The notes under the pieces: model-generated
What the model was told of the DNA's origin: nothing
What the model saw: only the letters and a program-made list of their open reading frames with translations
The model's database searches: none
Assembly: GCA_045638645.1 (NCBI GenBank)
Contig: JAZUBU010000022.1
Span: forward strand, 21,596-85,595
Reading direction: 5' to 3'
DNA length: 64,000 bases
From: JAGCJX01 sp045638645
Lineage (GTDB): Bacteria; Bacteroidota; Bacteroidia; Bacteroidales; UBA932
Translations under genes and position numbers: made by a program
Shown here: positions 34,271-42,600 of the stretch, piece by piece
Layout of the letters: every line of letters starts with the position of its first letter
Numbering within the stretch: position 1 is the first letter of the stretch

Positions 34271-35854
34271 GTGAAAGCAAAAAAGAAATTCGAATTCCCG
34301 AATACATACGTCATTGTATTCTTCCTGATCGTCTTGGCCGCTGTGGCGACCTGGTTTGTTCCCGGTGGTGAATTTTATAAAACCGAGGAGGGGCTTACGG
34401 CCTTTCGTTCAGTCCCTAGCGAGCCACAAACCTGGCAGGTCTTTACGACCTTGTTCGAAGGATTTACCAGCCAGGCTGGGATCATTGTCTTTATCCTGGT
34501 CATTGGGGGCGCCTTTTGGATTGTCAACGGTTGCAAGGCGGTTGATGTGGGCATCTTTGCCTTCCTAAATGCATCCAAACGGCTGGAGGCCTATCCGCTG
34601 CTTCGGAAGGTCGGTGTCCACAACCTGATTCTGATCTTGATCATGATCTTGTTCAGCCTCTTTGGGGCGGTCTTTGGTATGAGTGAGGAGACCATTGCCT
34701 TTGTCGTGGTCCTTGTGCCGTTGGCCATTTCAATGGGGTATGATTCCATCGTAGGGGTTTGTCTGGTCTATGTGGCAGCCCACGTGGGTTTTGCGGGAGC
34801 CTTTTTGAATCCTTTTACCATCGGCATTGCGCAAGGCATGGCCGATCTGCCTTTGTTCTCGGGAATGGGCTACCGCCTGGTTTGTTGGGCGGTACTGACG
34901 GCCCTGACCATTGCGGTGGTGCTGGTGTATGCGACCCGCATCAAGCGTCGCCCCGAGTTGTCGCCGATGTATGAGCTGGATGCTTCCTGGCGGAAAGAGC
35001 ACGGGGATGCCCAAGAAAAGATCCCTTATTTTACCAACCGTTCGGCCTGGGTGTCGTTTGCCTTGGTGTGGGTGGCTTCCTTGGTATTTGCGTTTGCTTA
35101 TGGTTCGGGATGCGAATTGACCTTTGGTAACAATCCGATTCCGGCCCCCTACCTTTTGTGGGTTCTCTCCGGGCTTTTTGCCTTGGTTTCTGTGGTGGCC
35201 CTACGCAAATCGGTCCATTTCTATATTCTGGGCTTGCTCGGCTTTACCATCGTGTACCTGGTGGTCGGTGTTTCGGCCTATGGCTGGTATATCGGAGAGA
35301 TCTCGGCCCTCTTCTTGGGCTTGGCCTTGGCTGCTGGCGTGGCGGCGGGCTATTCGGCCAACAAAATTGTCCAGGAGTTTCTGGCGGGGGCCAAGGACAT
35401 CCTTTCGGCGGCTATCATCGTGGGTTTGGCTGCTGGTATTGTCGGTATCCTGAAACAAGGGATGGTCATTGATACGATGCTGTATGCATTGGCTTCCAGT
35501 CTGGGAGAGGCCGGCAAGGTGGCTTCCTTGTCAATGATGTACGGCATACAGACCCTCATCAACCTCTTCATTACTTCGGCTTCGGCCAAGGCGGCCATCA
35601 CGATGCCCATCATGGCACCGTTTGCCGATATGATTGACCTGTCCCGTCAGGCGACGGTGTTGGCCTTCCAGTTTGGCGATGGGTTTACCAACATGATTAC
35701 ACCGACTTCCGGTGTGCTGATCGCCGTCCTCGGTCTGGCCCGGATTCCTTATGCGAAATGGGTGAAGTGGGTGTGGAAGTTCATCCTCTTCCTGATTCTG
35801 GTTGGTTTTCTGCTCTTGTTGCCGACGATCTTTTTCTCGCTCGAAGGTTTTTAG
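34271..35854 (+). CDS. YfcC/ArcD-type amino-acid transporter
   Basis: Inner-membrane protein of 527 residues with about 12 helices. It resembles the YfcC family (DUF/COG1288), whose members include arginine/ornithine antiporters: FPNTYVIVFFLIVLAAVATWFVPGG at the N-terminus, GMSEETIAFVVVLVPLAISMGYDS, and a C-terminal FGDGFTNMITPTSGVLIAVL. Divergent from rocD-ctlX, so citrulline, ornithine or arginine is the likely cargo. A TTG at 34253 also opens this frame, but it lies upstream of the -7 element; GTG 34271 is preferred and would be at the mRNA 5' end. Confidence 0.82.
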   Translation: MKAKKKFEFPNTYVIVFFLIVLAAVATWFVPGGEFYKTEEGLTAFRSVPSEPQTWQVFTTLFEGFTSQAGIIVFILVIGGAFWIVNGCKAVDVGIFAFLNASKRLEAYPLLRKVGVHNLILILIMILFSLFGAVFGMSEETIAFVVVLVPLAISMGYDSIVGVCLVYVAAHVGFAGAFLNPFTIGIAQGMADLPLFSGMGYRLVCWAVLTALTIAVVLVYATRIKRRPELSPMYELDASWRKEHGDAQEKIPYFTNRSAWVSFALVWVASLVFAFAYGSGCELTFGNNPIPAPYLLWVLSGLFALVSVVALRKSVHFYILGLLGFTIVYLVVGVSAYGWYIGEISALFLGLALAAGVAAGYSANKIVQEFLAGAKDILSAAIIVGLAAGIVGILKQGMVIDTMLYALASSLGEAGKVASLSMMYGIQTLINLFITSASAKAAITMPIMAPFADMIDLSRQATVLAFQFGDGFTNMITPTSGVLIAVLGLARIPYAKWVKWVWKFILFLILVGFLLLLPTIFFSLEGF

Positions 35855-35868
35855 ATTTTTATCATTTT

Positions 35869-35891
35869 GGGGTCCTTTCGGGACCCTTTTT
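35869..35891 (+). terminator. Rho-independent terminator after the YfcC-type gene
   Basis: GGGTCC and GGACCC (35870-35875 and 35881-35886) pair around a TTTCG loop, followed by five T residues. It separates the transporter from the ribosomal protein operon. Confidence 0.8.
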
Positions 35892-35944
35892 GTTGGCCGT
35901 TCGAACCGCGTACATTCCTGAAATTGATGAAATTCTGAAGGAAA

Positions 35945-35976
35945 TGTTGAAAGTTTGGGAAAAATATGTATCTTTG
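35945..35976 (+). promoter_or_regulatory. Promoter of the rpsL operon
   Basis: The -7 element TATCTTTG (35969-35976) is preceded by a TTG (35946-35948) at a 20-base spacing. The 5' leader to the rpsL ATG is about 45 bases and AT-rich. Confidence 0.65.
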
Positions 35977-36027
35977 CAGCCCGTTAATTTTGACGGGGTA
36001 GTATAAAGTTAAGAATAACAACTATTT

Positions 36028-36417
36028 ATGCCTACAATTCAACAATTAGTTCGCAAAGGACGCGAGGTGATCGTAGAGAAAAGTAAATCTCGCGCGTTGG
36101 ATGCTTGTCCTCAAAGACGTGGTGTTTGTGTACGTGTTTACACAACCACTCCGAAGAAACCTAACTCAGCTATGCGTAAAGTAGCTCGTGTTCGGTTAAC
36201 CAACCAAAAAGAGGTCAACGCATACATCCCCGGCGAAGGACACAACTTGCAAGAACACAGCATCGTATTGGTGCGTGGTGGTCGTGTAAAAGACCTTCCC
36301 GGTGTACGTTACCACATCCTTAGAGGCGCATTGGACACCGCAGGCGTAGAAGGACGTACTCAAAGCCGTTCTCTCTATGGTGCGAAGAGACCCAAAAAAA
36401 CCGCCGCTAAGAAGTAA
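36028..36417 (+). CDS. rpsL: 30S ribosomal protein S12
   Basis: Decoding-centre protein of the small subunit; 129 residues. The sequence MPTIQQLVRKGR and the loop TTTPKKPNSAMRKVARVRL are typical of S12, with the streptomycin-site Lys in wild-type form (PKKPNS) and GGRVKDLPGVRYH intact. Codon use is visibly more biased than in neighbouring genes, as expected for high expression. First gene of rpsL-rpsG-fusA-rpsJ. Confidence 0.98.
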   Translation: MPTIQQLVRKGREVIVEKSKSRALDACPQRRGVCVRVYTTTPKKPNSAMRKVARVRLTNQKEVNAYIPGEGHNLQEHSIVLVRGGRVKDLPGVRYHILRGALDTAGVEGRTQSRSLYGAKRPKKTAAKK

Positions 36418-36457
36418 TCAATTCATTATTTAATTATTTAAGTAAGTTTTTACAGAA

Positions 36458-36934
36458 ATGAGAAAATCGAAGCCTAAAAAGAGGATTCTACTTCCTGATC
36501 CCAAATTTCACGAAGTGGCTGTGACTCAATTCGTGAACAATCTGATGTTGCAGGGGAAGAAGAGTATCGCGTATGCTATTTTTTACGATGCCATTGACAT
36601 GGTAGGCGAGAAGATGAAAGATTCTGACAAGGCTCCTCTCGACATTTGGAAGAAAGCACTTGAAAACGTAACCCCCCAAGTTGAGGTGAAAAGCCGTCGC
36701 GTGGGTGGTGCAAACTTCCAAGTTCCTACCGAGGTGCGTCCTGAAAGAAAAGTTTCATTGGCAATGAAAAACATGATACTTTTTGCTCGCAAACGTTCTG
36801 GCCACTCTATGGCCGAAAAACTCTCGGCGGAAATCATTGCTGCCTACAACAACGAAGGTGCTGCATTCAAGAGAAAAGAAGACATGCACCGTATGGCTGA
36901 AGCTAACAAAGCATTTGCACATTTTCGTTTTTAA
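36458..36934 (+). CDS. rpsG: 30S ribosomal protein S7
   Basis: Primary 16S rRNA binding protein that nucleates the 30S head; 158 residues, normal length. Matches S7 at VTQFVNNLMLQGKKSIAYAIFYDA and the Arg-rich VEVKSRRVGGANFQVPTEVRPERK, with the C-terminal KREDMHRMAEANKAFAHFRF. It sits 40 bp after rpsL and 14 bp before fusA. Confidence 0.98.
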   Translation: MRKSKPKKRILLPDPKFHEVAVTQFVNNLMLQGKKSIAYAIFYDAIDMVGEKMKDSDKAPLDIWKKALENVTPQVEVKSRRVGGANFQVPTEVRPERKVSLAMKNMILFARKRSGHSMAEKLSAEIIAAYNNEGAAFKRKEDMHRMAEANKAFAHFRF

Positions 36935-36948
36935 TTAGACAATAAGCA

Positions 36949-39066
36949 ATGGCGAGAGATTTAAAATATACTAGAAATATCGGTATCATGGCGCACATTG
37001 ATGCCGGTAAGACCACTACCTCTGAACGTATTCTGTTCTACACCGGTAAAACTCACAAACTCGGTGAAGTACACGAAGGTGCTGCTACCATGGACTGGAT
37101 GGTTCAAGAGCAAGAACGTGGTATTACCATCACATCTGCTGCCACTACCGCTTTCTGGAAATACAACGGCAAAGATTACCAAATCAACTTGATCGACACT
37201 CCAGGCCACGTTGACTTTACCGTAGAGGTAGAGCGTTCTTTGCGTGTATTGGATGGTACTGTCGCAACTTTCTGTGCAGTAGGTCGCGTGCAACCCCAAT
37301 CAGAAACCGTATGGCGTCAAGCTGACAAATACGGTGTTCCGAAAATCGCTTACGTTAACAAAATGGACCGCGTGGGTGCGGACTTTTTGGCTGTAATCGA
37401 TGAAATGCGCGAAAAACTCGGTGCAAACGCAGTTCCGCTTTGCTTGCCGATCGGTGCAGAAGACAAGTTCGCTGGTATCGTTGACTTGATTTCCAACCGC
37501 GCTATTATCTACAACCAAGACAGCAAAGAGTTGGTAAACTACACTTATGCTGAGGTTCCTGCTGAAATGCAAGCGGATGTAGAAGAATGGAGAGGTAAGT
37601 TGGTTGAAGCTGCGGCTGAATACAACGACGAACTTCTCGAAAAATTCTTTGAAGATCCCGATTCAATTACCGAAGAAGAATTGATCGACGCTTTGCGTAA
37701 AGCAACCATTGATATGGCGATCGTTCCCGTATGTTGTGGTTCTTCCTTCAAGAACAAAGGTGTCCAATTCTTGTTGGATGCAGTGATGCGTTTCTTGCCT
37801 TCACCCCTCGATAAAGGTGAAATCAAAGGTACCAACCCGACTACCAACAACGAAGAAATTCGTAAGTTTGATTCTAAAGAGCCGTTCTGTGCATTGGTGT
37901 TCAAGATTGCGACAGACCCCTTCGTAGGTCGTTTGGCTTTCTTGCGTGCTTATTCTGGACGTTTGGATGCAGGTTCTTACATCCTCAACACCCGTTCCGG
38001 TAAGAAAGAACGTGTAGCTCGTTTGTATCAAATGCACTCCAATAAACAAAACCCGATTGAATTTGTTGAAGCTGGTGACATCTGCGCTGCAGTAGGTTTC
38101 AAAGAACTCCGCACCGGTGATACCATCTGCGTTGAAACAAATCCGATCGTGCTTGAATCCATGACTTTCCCGGATCCGGTGATCGGTTTGGCCGTAGAAC
38201 CGAAGACCCAAAAAGACTTGGATAAATTGGGTATTGCGTTGGGCAAATTGGCCGAAGAAGACCCCACCTTCACCGTACGTTCTGACCACGAAACCGGTCA
38301 AACCGTTATCAGCGGTATGGGTGAACTTCACTTGGATATCATCGTAGACCGTCTCCGTCGTGAGTTCGGTGTTGAAATCAACCAAGGTGCTCCGCAAGTT
38401 AACTACAAGGAAGCTATCACTTCTACAGTTCAACACCGTGAAGTCTTCAAGAAACAATCCGGTGGTCGCGGTAAATTCGCGGACATCATTGTGGAAATCG
38501 GCCCGGCTGATGAAGGCGTTGTTGGTTTGCAATTTGTGGACGAAGTGAAAGGTGGTAACATTCCTCGTGAATACATCCCTTCTGTAGAAAAAGGTTTCAA
38601 ATCTGCTATGGCCAATGGTGTTCTCGCAGGTTACGAAGTTACCTCTATGAAGGTGGTTCTCAAGGACGGTTCATTCCACCCGGTCGATTCAGACTCCTTG
38701 TCTTTCGAAATTTGTGCTCGTCAAGCTTTCCGTCACGCACTGCCCAAAGCAGTTCCTGTTTTGATGGAGCCTATCATGTCTCTCGAAGTGGTTACTCCGG
38801 AAGACTACATGGGTGATGTGATCGGTGACTTGAACAAACGCCGTGGTCAAATTACCAACATGGACTCCAAAGGCAACGCACGTATTGTGAAAGCAAAAGT
38901 TCCGCTTGCAGAACAATTCGGTTATGTAACCATCCTCCGTACCATTACCTCCGGCCGTGCTACCAGCACCATGGAATTCTCTCACTACGCAGAACTCCCG
39001 TCAAACTTGGCGAAAGAAGTGATCGAGAAATCTGGCAACCGGAAGTTGGATGATATGGATGAATAA
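36949..39066 (+). CDS. fusA: Elongation factor G
   Basis: Translocation GTPase; 705 residues. The P-loop AHIDAGKTTTSE is at about 17-28, G2 and switch residues follow in RGITITSAATTAFW, G3 is DTPGHVDFT and G4 is NKMD. The C-terminal domains IV and V (GGRGKFADI, and SGRATSTMEFSHY) are complete. This is the full-length EF-G of the str operon. In Bacteroidota tuf is usually not in this operon and it is not here. A 22-bp gap separates it from rpsJ. Confidence 0.98.
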   Translation: MARDLKYTRNIGIMAHIDAGKTTTSERILFYTGKTHKLGEVHEGAATMDWMVQEQERGITITSAATTAFWKYNGKDYQINLIDTPGHVDFTVEVERSLRVLDGTVATFCAVGRVQPQSETVWRQADKYGVPKIAYVNKMDRVGADFLAVIDEMREKLGANAVPLCLPIGAEDKFAGIVDLISNRAIIYNQDSKELVNYTYAEVPAEMQADVEEWRGKLVEAAAEYNDELLEKFFEDPDSITEEELIDALRKATIDMAIVPVCCGSSFKNKGVQFLLDAVMRFLPSPLDKGEIKGTNPTTNNEEIRKFDSKEPFCALVFKIATDPFVGRLAFLRAYSGRLDAGSYILNTRSGKKERVARLYQMHSNKQNPIEFVEAGDICAAVGFKELRTGDTICVETNPIVLESMTFPDPVIGLAVEPKTQKDLDKLGIALGKLAEEDPTFTVRSDHETGQTVISGMGELHLDIIVDRLRREFGVEINQGAPQVNYKEAITSTVQHREVFKKQSGGRGKFADIIVEIGPADEGVVGLQFVDEVKGGNIPREYIPSVEKGFKSAMANGVLAGYEVTSMKVVLKDGSFHPVDSDSLSFEICARQAFRHALPKAVPVLMEPIMSLEVVTPEDYMGDVIGDLNKRRGQITNMDSKGNARIVKAKVPLAEQFGYVTILRTITSGRATSTMEFSHYAELPSNLAKEVIEKSGNRKLDDMDE

Positions 39067-39088
39067 TTGATTAGTAAAAATTGATAAT

Positions 39089-39397
39089 ATGAGCCAAAAA
39101 ATTAGAATTAAACTGAAATCATACGATCACGCTTTGGTAGACAAGTCTGCTGAAAAGATCGTGAAGACAGTAGAGGCTTCAGGTGCAGTTGTAAAAGGTC
39201 CCATTCCGCTTCCGACTGACAAGAAGATCTTTACCGTTAACCGCTCAACTTTCGTTAACAAGAAATCTCGTGAGCAATTCGAACTGAACTCATACCGTCG
39301 TTTGCTGGACATCTACAGCTCTACTCCTAACACCGTAGATGCTTTGATGAAACTGGAACTCCCCAGCGGTGTTGACGTGTTGATCAAAGTTTGTTAA
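39089..39397 (+). CDS. rpsJ: 30S ribosomal protein S10
   Basis: Small-subunit head protein, also the NusE antitermination partner; 102 residues. Start MSQKIRIKLKSYDHALVDKS and the loop PIPLPTDKKIFTV are typical. In most Bacteroidales rpsJ is followed directly by rplC and the rest of the S10 operon. Here it is the last gene, followed by a tRNA promoter, so the S10 operon has been split at this point. Confidence 0.97.
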   Translation: MSQKIRIKLKSYDHALVDKSAEKIVKTVEASGAVVKGPIPLPTDKKIFTVNRSTFVNKKSREQFELNSYRRLLDIYSSTPNTVDALMKLELPSGVDVLIKVC

Positions 39398-39416
39398 GTG
39401 TTCTAACATAACATCC

Positions 39417-39424
39417 TATCTTTG
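39417..39424 (+). promoter_or_regulatory. -7 element of the tRNA gene
   Basis: TATCTTTG matches TAnnTTTG and lies 25 bases before the mature tRNA 5' end. A TTTG at 39390-39393, inside the rpsJ 3' end, may be its -33 element, though the spacing (23) is long. Confidence 0.55.
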
Positions 39425-39449
39425 AGGGTCTCCTCATAGATAGTGATTC

Positions 39450-39524
39450 GGGCCCATAGCTCAGTTGGTTAGTAGCACCTGACTCATAATCAGGGGGTCA
39501 CTGGTTCAAGCCCAGTTGGGCCCA
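39450..39524 (+). tRNA. tRNA with CAU anticodon (Met elongator or Ile2), D-arm with an extra base
   Basis: Acceptor arms GGGCCCA (39450-39456) and TGGGCCC (39517-39523) pair fully, with discriminator A at 39524 and no encoded CCA. Anticodon stem CCTGA/TCAGG encloses CTCATAA, giving CAU at 39485-39487. The T-arm ACTGG-TTCAAGC-CCAGT is perfect. The D-arm reads GCTC...GTAGC where the usual form is GCTC...GAGC, so one T is inserted or the last pair is a mismatch. Whether it is elongator Met or lysidine-modified Ile2 is not settled; the T-arm and acceptor recall tRNA-Ile2. Confidence 0.85.
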
Positions 39525-39529
39525 CCCAC

Positions 39530-39563
39530 AAGCGTGAGAGTGAAAACTTTCACGCTTTTTTTT
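39530..39563 (+). terminator. Rho-independent terminator after the tRNA
   Basis: AAGCGTGA (39530-39537) pairs with TCACGCTT (39550-39557) and is followed by an eight-base T-run. It begins 5 bp after the tRNA, so the tRNA is a single-gene transcript separate from the nuclease locus. Confidence 0.85.
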
Positions 39564-39568
39564 ATGGG

Positions 39569-39606
39569 ACTTTCCGAGGAAAGTTTGAAACAAATATTTA
39601 ACTTTG
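39569..39606 (+). promoter_or_regulatory. Inverted repeat plus -7 element in front of the nuclease/TonB locus
   Basis: ACTTTCC-GA-GGAAAGT (39569-39584) is a perfect 7-bp inverted repeat. The -7 element TAACTTTG lies at 39599-39606, so the repeat covers about -22 to -38 relative to it, where a regulator would compete with or replace the -33 contact. The leader to the ATG at 39665 is about 55 bases. Confidence 0.5.
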
Positions 39607-39664
39607 CTCGTTCCGAAAGAGAGATTTTCTTAAAGATACATAAGAACCTATAAATAAAACAATT

Positions 39665-42600
39665 ATGAACCTTAGAAAAAGATTGCTTTCTGCATTGTTC
39701 GGCTTGGCAGCCGTGCTTTGCGCATTTTCTGCTTGTCAGAAAAGTGAGGATCCGATTTCTGTCATCAACATTTCTACCGATGTGACAGAGACCCAACTTC
39801 CCCTGGAAGGTGGTGAGGTGGTTGTCAATGTTACCTCCAACGTGGATTGGATTGTTGAGATGTATGTCAACAACGCCAACGAAGGTGAAGATGAAGCTTG
39901 GATCCGTGAACGTGTGACTGTTTCTCCGGAAGCAGGTACCGCTAACAGTTTGAATCCGGTCCGCATTACAGTCGTACCGAACGAAGACGGTTATGAACGT
40001 GAATTTGTGGTGAAATTCCGTCCGGTGCATGCTGATACTCCTTATGCTCCCGTGAAAATTTTCCAAGCCGGTAGCATTAGCCGTACCACCCGTATTTCCA
40101 TCGCAGAAGCGCGTCAAATGTACCAAGACAGCGGTGAAGACAAATTGACCGTTAGCGAAGCTGTGAAAATCGGCGGTATCGTTGTTTCTTCCCGCGATCC
40201 TCAGACGGTCAGCGAAGGCAACCTGATGATCCAAGACGGTACAGGCAAACACAGCGGTATCATCATTTACTCAAAATCCATCTGGGGTATGTGCAACTTC
40301 GGTGACTCTGTCGAAGTTGAGTTGAAAGGTGGTGTGTTGGAAACCTACTATGGCCTGACCCAATACAAACCGACCGGTGACGCCCAATTCAAAGTCTTGA
40401 AGGAAAATGCCGCTCCGAGTCCGGAATATGCAGAAGTTACCGGTGCAGAATTTATGTCCGGTGATTATGAATCACAATATGTGAAGATTGTGGCTGCGCA
40501 AGTCATCGATGCTGACTTGGGCAAGAAAATGGGTGAAAGTCCGAAGGTGGAAACCGAAGACAAGAACGTGTTCCTGATGTATTCACGCAGCAATGCTCCG
40601 TGGGCAGAAGATGCTGTTCCGCAAGGTGCGGGTCCCCTGATCGGTCTTTGCAGCAGCTACAGCGCTGTATGGCAATTGGTGCCCTCTGTTGCTTCTGGTT
40701 TTGCAGAAATGACCGGAGAACGTTTCTCTGGCGCACCTGTGGTGAAGACCGGTGATGCGACGGAAGTGACCGGCAGCTCCGCAGTTCTGTCTGGTAATTA
40801 CACTTATGCAGGTGAAGAAACCATCGCAGCCGTGGGTATTGCATACAAAGCACAAGGTGCTGAATCGTTTGAATTCGTGGATGCCGCAGAAGTGGCTAAT
40901 GAATTCTCTGTCACTGTGGACGGTCTTGAAAACGGAACAACCTATGTTTATTATGCTTATGCCAAGATCGGTGAAGAAGTTTTCACGGGTTCAGAAAAGA
41001 GCTTCCTGGCTTCTGACGAAGTAGTGATCGCTACCGTAGCAGACGTGGTGGCTGCCCTCCGTGAAGGTATGGAAAGTGGTGCATCGTTGGCATCGTTCGG
41101 TAACTTGGAAGGTATTGTTGCGGCTGTGAATGGTGAAGGTGGCAACTACAACAACAAGGCCAGCCTGGTGGACGGTAATGGTGAAGCCTATACCGGTATC
41201 ATTCTGTACGATCCTGCTGCCAATGAAATGCAGGTAGGTGACAAGATCCGTATCAACTTGAGCAATGCCATTTACGAAAACTACAACAGTTTGCGTGAAA
41301 TCAAGTTCAACGAAGGTGTGAACTACGAAGTGATCAGCTCAGACAACGAGATTGTAACCCCTGAAGTGACCATCGCAGAAGCCTTGACGGACCAATATCA
41401 GGCGATGCGCATTACCTTGAAGGATGTGTACAGTGCGGATGCCGAAGGTACTACCTGGTATTCCGGTACTTCCAGTGCTGCCAACGTGAACTTTACCGAC
41501 GGTGAAAGCAGCATTCAAGTGAGAACATCCAAATATGCTTCCTGGAAAGATGCCGTGATTGCAACGGGTGTAACGGCCAACCTGACCGGTGTGGCTGAGA
41601 TCTACAAGGAAGCGGTTCAAATCTATCCGATTGAAGTGGCAGACATCGCTGCCTTCATGTTTGATGGTCCGATGCCTCCCGTGGTGACGACTTTGCCGGC
41701 GGAAGAAGTGACTCACAATGCCGCTTTGTTGAAAGGTACTGTTGCTTACGAAGTGATGGAAGACATCACTGCAGTTGGTTTTGAATACAAGGTGAACGGT
41801 GCCGAAACCTACGAAGTCCAAACCGTAGAACCGGTTGCGGAAGCATTCTCTTTGGCTTTGACCGATTTGCAAGAAGCACAAACCTATGCGTTCCGTGCTT
41901 TTGCAACCCTCGCTGAAGAAAAAATCTATGGCGAAGAAAAATTCTTCACCTTGGAAGGTGCTCCGGAAGTGACCTTGACGGCTGCTGAATTGAACGCTAT
42001 GTTGAAGACCCTGGAAAACGGTGCTTCCCTGGCGGCTTGTGGTACCTACGTGGAAGGTATTGTCGTGGCTAACAACGACGAAGAAAACCTGAACAAAGGT
42101 TTGAGCGTGACCGATGGTACCGGTGAACCGAACAGTGGTGTGTACTTCTACGATGCGGCTATGAACAACGGTTTTGCAATTGGAGACCGTGTGAAAGTAA
42201 CCTTGGCCAATGCAAAACTGACCATTTACAACGGCTTGCGTGAAATTACCTGGGCTGCTTACGACAATGAAATCGAAGTGTTGAGCAGCGGTAATGACTT
42301 TGTTACCCCTGTGATTTCAGCGGCTGAATTGAACAGCGATGCATACCAAGGTATGTTGGTAACCGTGGCTGGTTTGAGCAGCGATGATCCCGAAGGCACT
42401 ACTTGGGTACGTGACAACAAGACCAGCAACACCAACTTCGTGGACCAAAACGGAGATCCCGTGGTGGTTCGTACCAGCAGTTATGTGGCCTGGGCAAACG
42501 ACGTGGTTGCAACCGATGTGGAAGGTAGCATCACAGGTGTGGCTCAAGTGTACAACACTACCGTACAATTGTTCCCGAACAAGGCTGCACACGTGGCAGA

